A DNA stretch of 64,000 bases from Solicoccozyma terricola. Lineage: Eukaryota; Basidiomycota; Tremellomycetes; Filobasidiales; Piskurozymaceae. The notes beneath the pieces are model-generated. The model was not told where the DNA came from. It searched no databases and saw only the letters and a program-made list of their open reading frames with translations. The position numbers and the translations under genes were made by a program. Positions within the stretch are counted from its first letter, which is position 1; each line of letters starts with the position of its first letter. The stretch covers positions 1,316,531-1,380,530 of the forward strand of contig BCLD01000002.1 in assembly GCA_001600875.1 (NCBI GenBank). The letters are read 5' to 3'. Positions 11,207 through 24,692 of the stretch are shown here, piece by piece.

Positions 11207-12676
11207 GGAGGTAGGTAGGTAGGAATGTATATGAATGTTATTAATCATGTTATCATGTAGTGGGTGGCGGCGACAAATGGATGATATTTCTCCCTAGAGC
11301 TGTTATTGTGTGTGTGTCTGTGTGCATCGAGCGGTGGGTGGGTTCTCCCTCCCCTCCCTCCCTATGTCGTTCGTCCAACAAAGTGTTGGTTGGATGGAGT
11401 AAGTAGCAAAAGATGAACCCACGTTGCATCTACAACACCCGTCAGGATGTGTACGAGTAGAGTCTAAACACGTCTGCTCCGCAAACTACAAGCGTCACTA
11501 TGTAGATGACCGGTGAGTGGTGCGATAAATATGCCACACCACATATCGCACTCAGGATGTGATGTTCGATCCCACATGAGGGTGGTAGTATTTGTGGAGA
11601 CGAGTCGCAATGTTAACATGAGATGAAACTTGGGGGACCAACGAACGCATGGACCTTTCCCTCACTCTCCGTCTCTTTGTTCGTCAACTCGAGACGAGAT
11701 GAACTTGATACGTACACGCAGTACCCCCCAACACAGGGCGTGGATAAGGGAGTAACATGCAACCCACACTTTCCTGAATGCATGGACAATGAAGGTCAAT
11801 TTCCCATTTGTCTGTCTACACACAACTTTTGCGAGTCTGAAATTCCGATGGAGAGTAAAGGTAGGCCGTAGGGTATGTCCAAATAAATACCATTCACTTG
11901 ATCCCTTCAAGAGCGGATCATCGAGGGAACCTCACCTTGGAATTAGCGAATAGCTTTTCAAGGAATGACTTTTCTTTTCATCCTCTGGTAAATCGTCAGT
12001 GAAGGACTCTAGCGCTCCCGATCCAAACAGTAGTTTGCCCACAGGGCCACACACCTACACTATATGCCCAGTTTCCTCTTATACTGCGATTTTGAACTGT
12101 CATAACTATCCCACTCTCATCCGGGTGGGTGGACATGCCACGGATCATCACTAAGGTCTAGTAAGACAATGTGATTCTTGGAAACTTGCTCTGAGTAGAT
12201 CTACAATAGTAGGTCTACAATAATTTACGTTAGACCCCAGCCCTCAATTCAGTGTTCGGGACTGGTACTTGATATCCTGCGTGATTGGAATGCTGTCAAC
12301 AATATATGAAAAACTTGCAACTATTTCCATGCACTTTTCCAACTGATGTTTCCGCCTCATGAGAGGTACAGTGTCTGCTGATGGGCATACCAGCGATGGA
12401 GGGGATCTCTACATGTCCCTTACCGCCCAGCAGCCTATGACGCTCTTCGTTCCCGCCACTCGGATACTTTCGCGCGTGTTGCGTCTCGGGAAATTCATCC
12501 TTACTCAGTCAAACAGAGATCACCACCACCACCACCCATCCACCACATCGGATCATCTCAACACCACCATCACGCCGTGGTTAGACCTCGCTCGTGTTCC
12601 AAGGCAAATGCAACTCAACCTCCATCCCCCCTAACCCTTACCCTATCGCGTATCGCATCGCATCCAGACAAAAATA
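11207..12676. other. 1.47-kb region without a supported gene
   Basis: The stretch begins with GTAGGTAGG repeats at the end of the BCL7-like gene and includes small ORFs (for example 11623-11871) with no recognisable protein character. A nine-base motif TCTACAATA occurs twice near 12200-12220. The last ~150 bp carry CACCACCAC-type repeats and a CGTATCGCATCGCATC stretch just before the ATG of the histidine kinase, so this is its likely promoter and leader. I see no RNA gene. Confidence 0.5.
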
Positions 12677-15600
12677 ATGGAATCATTCAACATCGAATCT
12701 CAATCTAATCTTCCTGTTCCTGCTCCTACTCCCGTTCAATTCAATTTCAAATCAAAAGGTTTGATAGATATTAAATGGGATGATCAATTAGCAGATGGTG
12801 AATCAAGGGAAGTTAGATTGACTGGGAGTGCGACTTTAGCGTATAGAGTCAAGGAATTCCCGTTGTTGGATAACAGAGGGTTGGATGGTGACGATGAAGG
12901 GGGGGGGGGACCGGTTCGTGGGGGGGGTAGAATAGCTGGGGGGGGTAATGCGGAAGGGGGGGGAGGCGCCCCCGGGGGGGNNNNNNNNNNNNNNNNNNNN
13001 NNNNNNNNNNNNNNNNNNNNNNNNNNNNNNNNNNNNNNNNNNNNNNNNNNNNNNNNNNNNNNNNNNNNNNNNNNNGGGGGGGGGGGGGGGGATGAGAGAT
13101 GTCGGTTGTTCCCTCCAGTTTATTGGATGGCTGATAGTGTGGTCAACCTCTCCCGCCCTTGCCACCTCCACTCCCCCCCCCTCTCCCACCCCACCCCACC
13201 CCTCCCAGCTCTTGACAACTTCAATCGCAATCGTGACCTCTACAAAGAACTCTCACGTCATGGATACGAATCCTTCGAAAGGTGGATTGCATTCTGGCAT
13301 GTACCTGATGAAGGTAGTTGGGCAGTTGGAATTGATCATTCACCAGAACCATTACTTCGTTGGTGGAGTAGGGAAGTTAAACCTGGTATTGAAGCTAGTG
13401 AGGATGGTTGGAGGAAGAAGAAGGTTGCAAAGAGAGGGAGGGAGAGGAGAGGTGTTGGGAATGGGGATGCGGGGAAGGTGAATTATACTACGAAGAATGA
13501 ACTCGATGAACTCGATCCCGAATCATCGGAGAGGATATCACACATACCACCACCTGCTAAAGAACTCGAGTCGGTTTATACGCCAGAGGTGACAAACATG
13601 GATAGAACGTCGAGTTCAGATTCTTCAGCGACGATGTTGGATAAAGAGGAAGCTGGCCGATTAGTTGATGATGATGATGAAGAAAGGGAGTTGCATAGAA
13701 ATGGGTACCTATTGGCTGTTCAGGTGTTGATTCAGATAGCGGATTCCATCCTGGTGAGTTCATCGTTCGTTCGTTCGCGCAATAATCCCAAAAGAGTGGG
13801 TAATATAATCGGGTGGCTAATCGATCCAAGCCTCGATCAGGCTTTACACCAACGTCGATTGTGCATCGTTGTCATACGACCGGAACATTTCGTCGTCTGT
13901 CAAGTTCCATCACCGAGTACCAGCTCGATGCGTTCACCCTCCCAACCTTTCTCCGTTCGTATCGTCAAGATCGCAACAGCTGTCACCCTAAAAGGATGGG
14001 ATGGTGGTCGATTAGTAGGATCTGGACCTCTTTCCCCTTCAGTCGTTAGAACAACAATTGGATCTGGACCTCGTGATGGATTTTTTGATATTTATAACGG
14101 TAGACAATCTCCAATTCATCAACAAGGGGATGTTGGAGTCGATACTTTGGATTCGGTATATGATGAAGGTCCAATTCGATATCACGCGAGGTATATCGCT
14201 CCGGAAGCTCTTGCTTCAAAAGCGGCGTTTGGAGTGTTTATGGATGTATACTCGTTTGGAGTGTTGGCACATCAACTTATTTCAGGGAAAACGAGGTACG
14301 ATGGGTTGGATCCAACGATGGATTTGCTCTCCGTGCTTAACATGCATAGATCAATGCCACTTTGTCGGATCGACAAGGAACGATCATCAGTCCCAGTAGA
14401 GTTGGCTGAAATAGTCGCAAAATGTCTTCGACTTGATTTTGACGAGCGGTATTTGAACTTTCAATCGCTGATACATGACCTACACGCCGTGAGGGATCTA
14501 TTGCTAGGAGAGGGATCTCTGGATTTCCGAACGGGTCATGCAGATGACATGTCACGCTTTGCGCTCGGTCGAGCAACTACGCTGTATGAACGTGATGCGG
14601 AACTTGCTACTTTCGATAGGATATACGAGGAGGTCAAGGTCACAGGGAACGTCAAGGTCATCTGCGTTTGGGGTGCATCCGGATCTGGGAAATCATACCT
14701 CGTTGAACAATGGGCTAGGATAATAGATGGCGGGAAGAAGGAGAGCGAGTGTTTTATCGCTTCAGCCAAGGTAAGTGACTTCCAACCCCGGCCAATCTCG
14801 TTCGCCCCAACAACTGACGAATATTTGCCGCAACAGATGGACCAGCACCTCATCAAACCACTCTCTGGCCTCGTTCAAGTGTTTGAGTCTCTCCTCTCTG
14901 CGATATTCAGCGATCCGAAACAAGATCACGCCGATTGGCGAGCCAAGATCCTGGATGTCCTCCAAGCGCAAGCAAGCGTATTTCTCTCTCTCATATCGCC
15001 AAGTTGGCGCGAGGTACTCCTTGGCACCGAAGAAGAAATGGGTGCCGATGACTTTTCGGAAACCGTCACCGACATTCCCGAACGTGAGATCGATTGGGCA
15101 CGATATGTCTCCTCCTTTCGGACGTGGGCATGGTCCCTCCTCCGCTTGTTCTCATCACCGCAGAGACCGTTAATCATCATCCTCGACGACGTTCAATGGC
15201 AAGAACCGGCAGAGAGGGAGTTGTGGATTGGTCTTCTGCACCATGAATCTCGCCACCTAGTCAATGCGATGGTCTGTTTCACATACCGTACCGATACAGA
15301 ACCACAGCTCGCGTTTAGCAGCGTTATCAAGATCGCAATCAGGCCCTTGAGTCAAGCTTCGGTGCAAAAACTGGTGGCTAAAGCGCTACACGTCGATGGC
15401 CCACTCAATTCCGCTCTCACTTTCGTCGCCCTATTCTTGCATTCAACCACATCTGGCAACCCTTTCTACTGTTACAACCTGCTGGGTGCTCTTTTCCGTG
15501 ATGAGGTCCTGGTACGTTGAACCTTCGGAAGCTTCGGAAAGGGGTAACATTACATTGCTGCTGCTGATACCTCTCTTCACGCCAGCATTTCGACTATCTG

Positions 15601-18600
15601 ACCTGCGAATGGAAGGTCGAAACAAGCTCTCTTCCTCTCTATGGCAGCGCAGGAATCGATACCTTCACTACTGGCGTCCTCTCGTCTCTGCCAGTCAACG
15701 TAAAGGCGGTCATCAAGGTATTGGCATGTCTGCCGTCAAGAGGTGTTCCGGTGTCTTTGCTCACGTCACTCACGGAAATGACAACTATCAAAGTTCAATC
15801 GTCCCTTCTCATCGCCGCGCAAATGGGCTGCATCGCCATGGCCAACGACGGTACTGTCACCTTCACGCATGATCGCATGCAGGCAGCCGCCCACAACTTG
15901 ATCCATCCATCCGAATCACTCGAACTCCACCTCGCCGTTGGGCGCAAGCTGCAGACTCTAGGGGGAGAGTATATCTTCACCGCCACGGACGCACTTCTCA
16001 CCGCACGCAACCTGGGAGACAAGACCATCGATCTTGAAGAACTCTGTAATCTCATCATCTCGGCGGCTAAACGGGCAGCTAGATCGGCAGCTTTCAATTT
16101 AGCTTATCGGTACCTCGGCATGGCGGACACGATGATGGCCGAAAAATACGGCAAATGCGAGATATACTCCGCACCAACTCAGCAGAGTATGTGCTATCAG
16201 CTGATTCCGCTGTGGGCGGAGGTCTGTGGATCTTTAGGTAAGATCGAGGAAGGGATAGAAAAGGCAAGTCGGAATATCAGTCATGTGCCTAAGATCTTTA
16301 ATTGATCGATAACGACTGTTGGCACAGGTTGAGGAAGGTCTGCTTCACACCGAGGACGTGCATCAGAAATTGGAACTCTGTATTCTGATGTTGCGACTGC
16401 GCGTCCTCGAGCACAATGTGTCGGAGATCCTGACAATGCTCCAACGTGGTCTGCAATGTGCAGGTTTCAGTCTGTCGGAGGCCGCCTTCGCAGAGCGTCG
16501 TGGGAGACTGCCGACTAGTCTCGCTTCTTTTGAAGCTGCGATTGCGGTCGCAAAGACAATGACAGGGTCGTCGGAGGAGGAAGCATTATCTGCAAGCATC
16601 ATCACGCTGGTCGCCCATGCCGGACCAACGATCTATACGTCTCTCGCCGATCACGGCGTGGGCTATTTCGATATCGCCTTGATGGTAGGACTTGGCAGCT
16701 CATCTCTCATTCAGTTCGCAGCCTGGGGCTACGTACTCTCCGTTAGTGCGCTGGCGTGCATCGAATTCGGATACATCGAGGCAGCTCGGGCATTTGCCAA
16801 CTACGCAAAGAGCATTCCATCCGCGGGGACTATCTGGCAAGGATGCATTGATGTTGCCGTTGCGTCGTCCGATTTTTTATCAGTTCGGTCGGTGAAAGAA
16901 ATTTCCTATGAGGCATCTTGGCAGCGATCAATTGAAGATGACAATACGGAGATAGCAAGTTATGTGTTGGCATTGGTGAGCGTGTCAAATCACCATGACT
17001 TGCATGGCAGGCTGACATTATTCGCCGCTCGTTGTAGGATCTCATGAGCCGCCTCATTGCCGGACGAGATGTAGGATACATCGTCACTCGAGCCGCTCGC
17101 GAATTGAAGGTACTGACCGGTATAGCACCTATACTGCGGATCTGCATTACCTCCGTGCAAAGAGCTGGATCACTCCTTGCAGATCTAAACACAGGCAGGC
17201 AATTTCCCGCCCCCTTAAACACCTTCCAATTGTTCCCAGGCTACTCATTTCCCTACTCGACAGACTTTGGGTTCTCCGGCGAGGAGTGGAACCTCCTGGA
17301 GCTCGCGCCGTTCTTTGCCCTGTTCGCATGGATGGCAAGGTCATGGGTCGAGATATCATACGGCATGAATGCCGCTGGCTCTGTGGCGCATGTTAAACGG
17401 CTCAGTCGCGCTGGCGCCGGGACCGTATTCATCTACGAAGCTCTCTTTCTCGTGTCATTTCATGCGGTCGTTTGTGGTGGTCCAGTCGGGCCTGATGAGC
17501 TGGAAAGTCTGCGCGAAACTCGGCAAATGTTTAAAGCCGTTCCCGATCTCGTCGACTTCCAGATAAGGCTGAGGATTCTTGATGTAATGGAGACGCTCAA
17601 CTCATCAACGTTGGACGGTATGAAAGAGCGACGCGAAGCTTTCAAGGTGCTTGAAAATGCAATCGACTTGGCTGAAGAAAACGGCTCGTTCCTTTTGGCC
17701 GGTATCATGTCCCTTTTCGCTGCCAAATTCTTGCGCAAATCTACCAGCAGCAGGAGGATGATAAGTGGATATGTGCAAAGCGCAGAAGACTCGTGGCAGA
17801 GAACGTCAGCAGCTGGTCTTGTGCTTTACGCCCAGCACGAGTTTCCCGAGCTGCTCCCCTTTCAAGTTGCGGCTCGTCGTGCGCCACCTGAAGCTGCTTC
17901 GAATACAAAGGTTCTCACGCCGTCATCAGAGTCCGCTAGCGTTTCGGACGATCATGGACAATATTCAAGGGCAGCGTCTCTCGAGGCCAAGCTGTCTTTG
18001 GATTCGATTTTTAAAACCTGGTGAGTTACGTCAAGTACTTCAGACATCCAGCCTCTGAGTGAAGATCATCCTTTTTGCAGCTTGGTGCTCGCCTCTGAAC
18101 GCGATCGTCATCGCCTCCTGCAGAGCCTTTTGGATATTGTTCTCCAGGTTCAACGAGCAGATTACGCCTGCTTCGCCATGGTCGACCAAAAGAGTACAGA
18201 TATAGCCCTCGACCTCGTCGCAGCTGGCTCATACGGTTCCGTCATGACCTATGATGACCTCAAATTGAGCAGCGCAGCAACCAAATGCCCTTGCTCGATT
18301 CTATTGAACACGGCCAACACAAAGCGGACGAAGAGGCTCGGTGACCCTGGATCCATTACGCTCTTCAAACGCGATCCGTTTTTCGGTGGTGTGCCCCCGA
18401 AGAGCGCAGCATGCTACCCGCTCCGAGTGCAAGGCAAATTCGTTGGGGTCTTCTTCATCAGCAGCAAGTCAACCATCGCTGCAGCCTCAGAACATCAAGT
18501 CACGGTACTGGCAACTTTCGCGGCCATCGCACTGGAGAATCAATACGCAAGGTCAACGCTCGAATCCATCATAGAATCACGGACACTTCAACTTACGCAG

Positions 18601-20663
18601 GCGCTCAGTCATCGAAGTTCCTTCCTTACGTCGGTCTCGCATGAGCTGCGAACGCCGCTGTTCAGTATCATTGGACTACTTACTGTTCTGGAAAACTCGA
18701 GCGACCTGTCCCCACCTCACCTGGAGACGCTATCGACGATTCGAGCTAGTTCTCAGCAACTCCATCGTCTTATAGACAACGTTCTGGATTTGGCGAAGCT
18801 GGAAGCGGGTAGTATCGCCCCTGAGCGCACTCCATTCTCCTTGCGCGATGTCACCGAGTCCACCCTGGAGACTTTGGCATACGTTGCGAATTCAAAGGGC
18901 CTCGAGCTCGTCTTGATCACTGACGTGTCAAACGATCCACCCCCTCTGCTCGGTGACCCTCACCGGTTGCGGCAGGCGCTTTTGAACCTCATTGCGAACG
19001 CTATTAAGTTCACTAATACGGGAACAGTCGAGGTAGCTTACAAGGTCGAGCAAGAAGAGTCCCGTTACAGAGTGGAAGTTTCTGTGAAAGATACGGGTGT
19101 AGGGGTGGCTGCCGTGAGTTGAGCACTGACCCGGAAACAAATCAACATCCCACTGACTATTCGTGCTCCAGGATCAAATGCATAGACTTTTCCATGCCTT
19201 TTCGCAGGTGGACAACTCCGTTCCCGGAACAGGCTTGGGACTAGCAATCACCCGAGAGCTGTCTCATCTCCTTGATGGCGAGACATGGTGCGAATCGGAA
19301 TTGGGCGAAGGATCGACTTTCCATATCATGATCATGTGCGATCTGGATCCCAGCAAGGTGGTTAGCCCATTGTATAACCCTGGAGCACCTAAACGCAAGG
19401 CAGCGGTGATATGCCGAAAAGATGCGACAGCTGATGTTCTTTGCCGCAAGTGAGTGGCTAGATAAAATACGATGCTCCTGGCCCTTGTGCTGACCGGTAT
19501 GACTCTCCACAGCCTCGCCTGCTATAATGTTGACTGTGGCACAGTTGTAGACACCGTGGATGCTCTGGATGCCGATGATCTTGACCTGGTCCTGCTCGAT
19601 CTAAAGCACCTTGGAATCGATTCTAAACGTTTGCATAGGATACAGGAGCGACATCCGAATGTGATGGTATGAGAAGAGCGACACACTCTTGTTTCTTGAC
19701 AACTCGACTGATTGCTCTCAAACCTCAGATGTACTATCTCGTATCCGTAGCGGCCGTCGGCGAAACGATCACTACATATGACGTCCCACATTCGTCACTC
19801 GTTTCGACACCAATCAAGGCACACAGACTCCGCGAAATCAGTCAGGCCACTATTGACCGGCCCAAGCCCGTGAGCGAGAACACTGGAGTCAAGAAAAGCT
19901 CGTCTGCAATTGACCGGTATTTTGCGGAGGTGGGTCTGTTTGGAGCGGAGGGTATAACGTCAACAAGCGTGATGCTGACTGCCCTGGGATTGTGACAGAG
20001 CCATCCTCTGAGGCTTCTGTACGTGGACGATAACAAGGTCAACGTTGTTGGTGAGTTTGCATCCAGCCTTTGGCAGGGCGCCTGCGTGTTCTTACTTTAC
20101 ATCTTCATCTTCCCCTCAAAATGTTCAGTCGGTGTTCGGGTAAGCGTGTTTCTTTCGTTCATTTACTGCGCTATCACGTACCGGTTTGACCATTTCTTCT
20201 ACCGGTAGATCCTTTCCCGATACGGTTATAAGAGTATCGACACTGCTTTCGATGGCCAGCAAGCGCTGGATGCCCTCGTCAACAAGTCATACGACCTGAT
20301 TTTCATGGACCTCCAGGTGAGACGGTCGTGATTCCGGTGATTGCAACGGAACTGACATGTGCTTTCCGTTGCCAACGCTTAGATGCCGGTTATGGATGGC
20401 ATGGCATTCATTCAAGCATTCAAGGAGACGAAACATGCCTTAACCACGGCGGTTGTTGCATTGACTGCAAACTGTGACGAAGTACGTCCTGGTAAAGCTG
20501 ATTGTTGTCAAGCGTACATGTTCAAACTGACAGTGCTGCTTTGTAGGCCACACGAGAGCGATGTCTAACGTCTGGCTTCAGTTATTTCCTCTCTAAACCA
20601 CTCAGCATTCCCAATTTGACCGCCGTTTTAGAGCGAGTGTACGACTCGAAGCGTGATGCCTGA
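12677..20663 (+). CDS. Hybrid histidine kinase (kinase-like, ATPase, GAF, HisKA, HATPase, REC)
   Basis: Very large multi-domain sensor kinase of the fungal group that includes S. pombe Mak2/Mak3 and Candida Chk1. Order: N-terminal protein-kinase-like domain (~12.8-14.5 kb, with [20 protein letters not shown] as the APE region); a MalT/ORC-like ATPase with Walker A GASGSGKS and Walker [11 protein letters not shown] (~14.6-15.5 kb); a long helical region; a GAF domain (~18.1-18.5 kb); HisKA with H-box [10 protein letters not shown]; HATPase with [15 protein letters not shown] and GTGLGLAI; and a receiver with LLYVDDNK, the phospho-acceptor in FMDLQMPVMDG, and a distal Lys in SKPL. All phosphorelay residues are present. 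In the kinase-like domain HRD and DFG are not recognisable, so it is probably a pseudokinase. Spliced over about fifteen exons. A 95-N gap in a G-rich stretch interrupts its N-terminal lobe. Such kinases feed stress signalling through an HPt protein; that role is inferred. Confidence 0.94.
12981..13075. other. Assembly gap (95 N)
   Basis: Ninety-five N flanked on both sides by G runs, in a stretch with four more G runs of 6-9 bases. It lies inside the kinase-like domain of the histidine kinase, so reading frame and intron structure from ~12900 to ~13200 cannot be trusted. A continuous ORF across the N block is an artefact of the fixed N count. Confidence 0.99.
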
Positions 20664-21131
20664 GGAGGAGGATCGCGTTGACGCATTACAAATCACCCCC
20701 ACGCTTTACACATGTATCCAGTAGATGTACATCGGATGTGACTGTAGAAGTAGTAATTTCAAAACCGAGAAGCAAGAAGCAAGGATGATTTTTTCCTTGA
20801 ATGCCTTTGAAGGGATGATACCGATTGATTTGTCACTGTGTATCTCTACCTTCCTTTGTTTCGTAATCTTCATAGCAAACGTGATTCGCTCGTTCAGGCA
20901 GGGATGCCGAGAATCCAGCTCAAAGGATCGGAGTCCAGGTTTGCTTTTCGTATGGGTCTCAGATAAAGACTGCCCAAGACAGGAGGGGATTTTTGAGTGG
21001 CAATTCGTGACTACATCCCTCAGTCATCAGTACACCCGCCACACTTGCATTTCCTCAAGCTATATGCATCCTGTACAACTCGTTGTCAGGACCATCAATG
21101 CAACCTCCTCTCTGATATCCACCACTTCACA
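20664..21131. other. Intergenic, histidine kinase 3' side
   Basis: 468 bp between the kinase stop and the small ORF. AT-rich compared with the flanks. ORFs here show no protein-like pattern. Probably 3' UTR plus promoter. Confidence 0.4.
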
Positions 21132-21572
21132 ATGCCCAGTCAAATCTCTACTCGATACTCTCCATCCAACGATGAGATGCAACGACCGAAGACGATAGTG
21201 AATCGATGCAGTCATCTACAGCCTATCGGTGCTTCACCAGTCTTCAAACTCAAAGTCCATCCACTTGAACTCCCTCCTGCTCCAATTGAGAATCCGGAAC
21301 GGGTCACTCCAGTTGTTCAAGTTGATGAGACGTCACGACTTGGTACAATGCTGAACATCCCATCACCCCCTCCTCCCGAGTTCACCCGACATTGTTCTTC
21401 TGGAACTACCTCGTCAGATAGTAGCGACTCTTCTCAAGGCTCATGTAGTCCAACACCTTTGATCAACAAGAAGTCAACGCAGCTACCGGTCGAGGAGTCC
21501 AAACCAAGACCACAGGCTAGGTTCGTAGGGAGATTATCCTGTCTTTCGAAGGAGCAGCAAGCGCAGAGTTGA
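21132..21572 (+). CDS. Small Pro/Ser-rich hypothetical protein
   Basis: Single-exon ORF of 146 codons from an ATG in a good context (TTCACAATGCC). It begins MPSQISTRYSPSNDEMQRPK and contains a Pro-rich stretch, SRLGTMLNIPSPPPPEF, and a Ser-rich tract (SSGTTSSDSSDSSQG). It ends with a basic segment containing ARFVGRLSCLSKEQQ. I recognise no domain, signal peptide or membrane segment. Codon pattern and length make it plausible, but an upstream in-frame ATG (20997) is possible and the ORF could be chance. It may be a small phosphoprotein; that is a guess from composition only. Confidence 0.4.
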   Translation: MPSQISTRYSPSNDEMQRPKTIVNRCSHLQPIGASPVFKLKVHPLELPPAPIENPERVTPVVQVDETSRLGTMLNIPSPPPPEFTRHCSSGTTSSDSSDSSQGSCSPTPLINKKSTQLPVEESKPRPQARFVGRLSCLSKEQQAQS

Positions 21573-22046
21573 TGTGAAATGGAAGGGTACGGGAGAGGGG
21601 GAGGATCAGCTATGTTTAGTGATTTGTGTGTAATTTTGACTTATGTGTGAAATGTGGTCGGTGGCAAGAAGTTTCGCCACACAGGCATGGGCACCTTTGT
21701 GGATTAGCATGGCCAAATGGATGTGATTCAACACTTGATGGGCCGGTGCTCTGTGTATATGATGTGACTGTGTGTATGTTGTGGTTCGACCTGAAGGGGC
21801 ACTCGAGATTCAGTCTCTCTATTGCTGGAAGATGCTGTTCCTGTGGGTCGATGTGAGACATTTGGGCCGTGGTCTGAGTCCCGCATTGCCCTCCCTGGCC
21901 CCCCTCCCTTCCAGCATTTTAAATCAATCCGCGGTGTGTTCAATGCGGGATTCAATTTCAATCCAACGGGTCATTGACTCGTCCTATTCCACAGTGCATT
22001 CAACACTGGGCCATCGAGTAGAAAATACAGTTCGCATACAAGCAAC
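21573..22046. promoter_or_regulatory. Probable FRS1 promoter region
   Basis: 474 bp upstream of the FRS1 start, with GTGTGTATG-type runs and no ORF I can support. It also contains the 3' end of the preceding small gene. Confidence 0.4.
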
Positions 22047-24692
22047 ATGGTGAGTAGTGTTCTATCCTGATATTCTCCATGGTACATGTTTTCTGATTGT
22101 AGGATTTTTTTGTTATTTAGCCCACGATCACCGTAGACAAGGCTGAGTTGTTCAAAAGGCTTGGTAGAGAATACAGTGAGTTTGTCGGTGTCCTGTCGGT
22201 GTCCTTGTCGTATACAAAGCATGCTGATATCCAAGTACTTGTCCATCACTTTTACTCCCCGCAGCCGAAGAAGAATTCTTTAATCTATGCTTCGATTATG
22301 GAATTGAGCTCGATGAAGATACGACGTCGGATATCGAGGAGAGGAAGAAGAAGGGTGAGAAGGTTGAGGAGAGACCACAGTTGAAGATTGAGATGCCAGC
22401 GAATAGGTGGGTGTTTATGATCTGATTGACTCGGCTGCGAAGAACCAGGGAATTAGCCAGTCGGAGCTAATGATTTCGTCCTTTTTTTTTTTCAACAGAT
22501 ATGACCTTCTTTGCATTGAAGGATTATCAAGAGCGCTAGTCCAATACATCCATTCGACTCTCTCTTCAACTGCATTACCCGCACCGCCAACTTATCGAGT
22601 CAGCACACCATCAAACCCACAAGTCGTCCACGTCCACTCCTCAGTCTCTCCACTACGACCTTTCTTCGCATCAGCTGTTCTGCGTCTAGCAAAACCATTG
22701 ACTCAAGAAGCATACGATTCATTCATCGATTTACAAGATAAATTACATCAGAATTTATGTAGACAGAGGAAATTGGTCGCTATTGGAACTCATGATTTGG
22801 ATTCTGTGCAAGGACCGTTTAGGTATGAGTGTAAGGATCCGAAGAGTATTAGGTTTGCACCTTTGAATAAGCAGGTAGAATATACCGCGGAGGAGTTGAT
22901 GGGTGTTTATGAGGTGTGTCTTCGATACCTTTTTTTCCGAGCATATGGGCAAAGGTGGTGGGTGGGGTTAGCTGATACATTTTGGATTCCACAGTCGGAT
23001 CGTCAATTGTCGAAATATCTTCCAATCATTAGAGATGCACCTGCGTATCCTATCATCTACGATTCAAAAGATAGAGTTTTATCAATGCCACCTATCATTA
23101 ACTCTGAGCGTGAGTCTTTCTCTCCCAAAACAAAATCCTTTTTGACTTCGGGGATTGATTGGATGCGGGTTATTCAGATTCTAAAATCAGTTTGAAGACG
23201 AGGAACATCTTTATCGATGTAACGGCTACTGACGAGACCAAGTTGTGAGTGGGAAGCGATTCCAGGTCTTGTACTAGAATGGCAGTCTGATGCGATGAAT
23301 TGGCTTCCTGGTCGATAGGGATATCGTAATCAAGGTCTTAGCTGCGATGTTCTCCGAGTATTGCGCTATTCCATTCGAGTGAGTTGGAGGGAGATAATCA
23401 AAAACCGTCAATCGAGACTTTTTGGAATTTTGATCATTGTCTTCCCGCACATATTTCAGAATCGAACCGGTCAAACTCGTTTACCCTGACGGTTCATCCC
23501 GCATGTGTCCGGATATGTCACCACGACTGACGACTGTCTCAGCTTCGTACATCAACGACGCTCTTGGTATTTCCATTACTGCGTCGGAAATTTGCTCCCT
23601 TCTCGCCAAAATGTGCATCCTCGCCACTCCATCCGGATCAGATGCCGATATTCTCGATATTCAGATCCCACCGACTCGTCCGGATATCTTCCATTCGTGT
23701 GATTTGATGGAGGATGTTGGGATCGCATACAATATCAACAAGATTAAAAAGAGTTTACCGGTCACGAATACGGTGGCCAAGCCGTTTGCGGTGAATAGGT
23801 TGGCGGATGTGATTAGGAAAGAATGTGCAATGGCTGGTTGGGTGGAGGTTTTGCCGTTGATCTTGGTGAGTGCTGTCCTGGGTGAATAAACGAAGCAGGG
23901 TAGGCTGATTATCCGTCACTACCACCTCAGTGCTCACACGATGAGAACTTCGCCTGGCTCAATCGGAAAGACCCAGGCAAGCTCGCTGTTCGTCTGACCA
24001 ACCCTGCAACTCAAGAATACCAAGTCGTTCGAACATCCTTGCTACCTGGTCTTTTGAAAACGCTCCGGGAAAATCGATCGCTCGCGCTCCCACTTCGAGT
24101 GTTTGAGGTCTCAGATGTCACTATCCAGGATGAACGTGAAGAGCGTAGAGCGAAGAATCTCAGACGACTCGGAGCTGTCTATTGTGATAAGAAGGGTGGA
24201 TTCGAGGTCGTTCACGGGTTGTTGGATCGTATTATGCAGGTGCTCGATGTTCCGTTCATCGGTGCGAGTAAGATGAGTGAGGCCAAGCATGGGTACTATA
24301 TCAAGGAAGCGGAGGGTGAGCTAGTTCAGTCTTGTTCGTACGCGCATGAACAAGCACTGATTCCCCGCGCCTCCCATACAGACTCTACATATTTCCCAGG
24401 TCGAGCAGCAATTATCCACTATCGACCGAAACCCGCGACCCATTCCCAAAGCGATGTCCTCCACCCTCCAGCGACATCCAGTGTTCCTACATCCGTCAAA
24501 ATCGACAAGTCTTCTCCCCTGCACACCATCACCGAAGCTTTCAAGTCTGCTCTTCCCTCTGCATCCGCTTCTGTCTCAGGGAATGACTTTGAGATTGGAT
24601 CATTGGGTATTCTTCATCCTAGTGTGCTGGAAAAGTTCAACATCGTTAACCCGTGTAGTGCATTGGAGATCAACGTAGAGGCGTTCTTATGA
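22047..24692 (+). CDS. FRS1: Phenylalanyl-tRNA synthetase beta subunit (cytosolic)
   Basis: Beta subunit of the heterotetrameric cytosolic enzyme that charges tRNA-Phe. The first coding exon holds only the ATG: it is followed directly by GTGAGT, and the next exon opens [18 protein letters not shown]. Later exons read [39 protein letters not shown] (B1-like region) and [20 protein letters not shown]. The B3/B4 editing and B5 region includes [15 protein letters not shown] and [20 protein letters not shown]. The C-terminal catalytic-like core has [16 protein letters not shown] and [20 protein letters not shown], ending [14 protein letters not shown]. Length and order fit the eukaryotic beta subunit. 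The partner alpha subunit is not in the window. It is convergent with the SCP2 gene. Confidence 0.96.

Noticed and set aside
11623..11910. ORFs on both strands between the BCL7-like and histidine kinase genes
   Set aside because: Short and overlapping on opposite strands; no domain and no plausible splice partners.
12677..15520. Continuous ORF across the N gap
   Set aside because: The frame through 95 unknown bases is an artefact; only the parts on each side are used as evidence.
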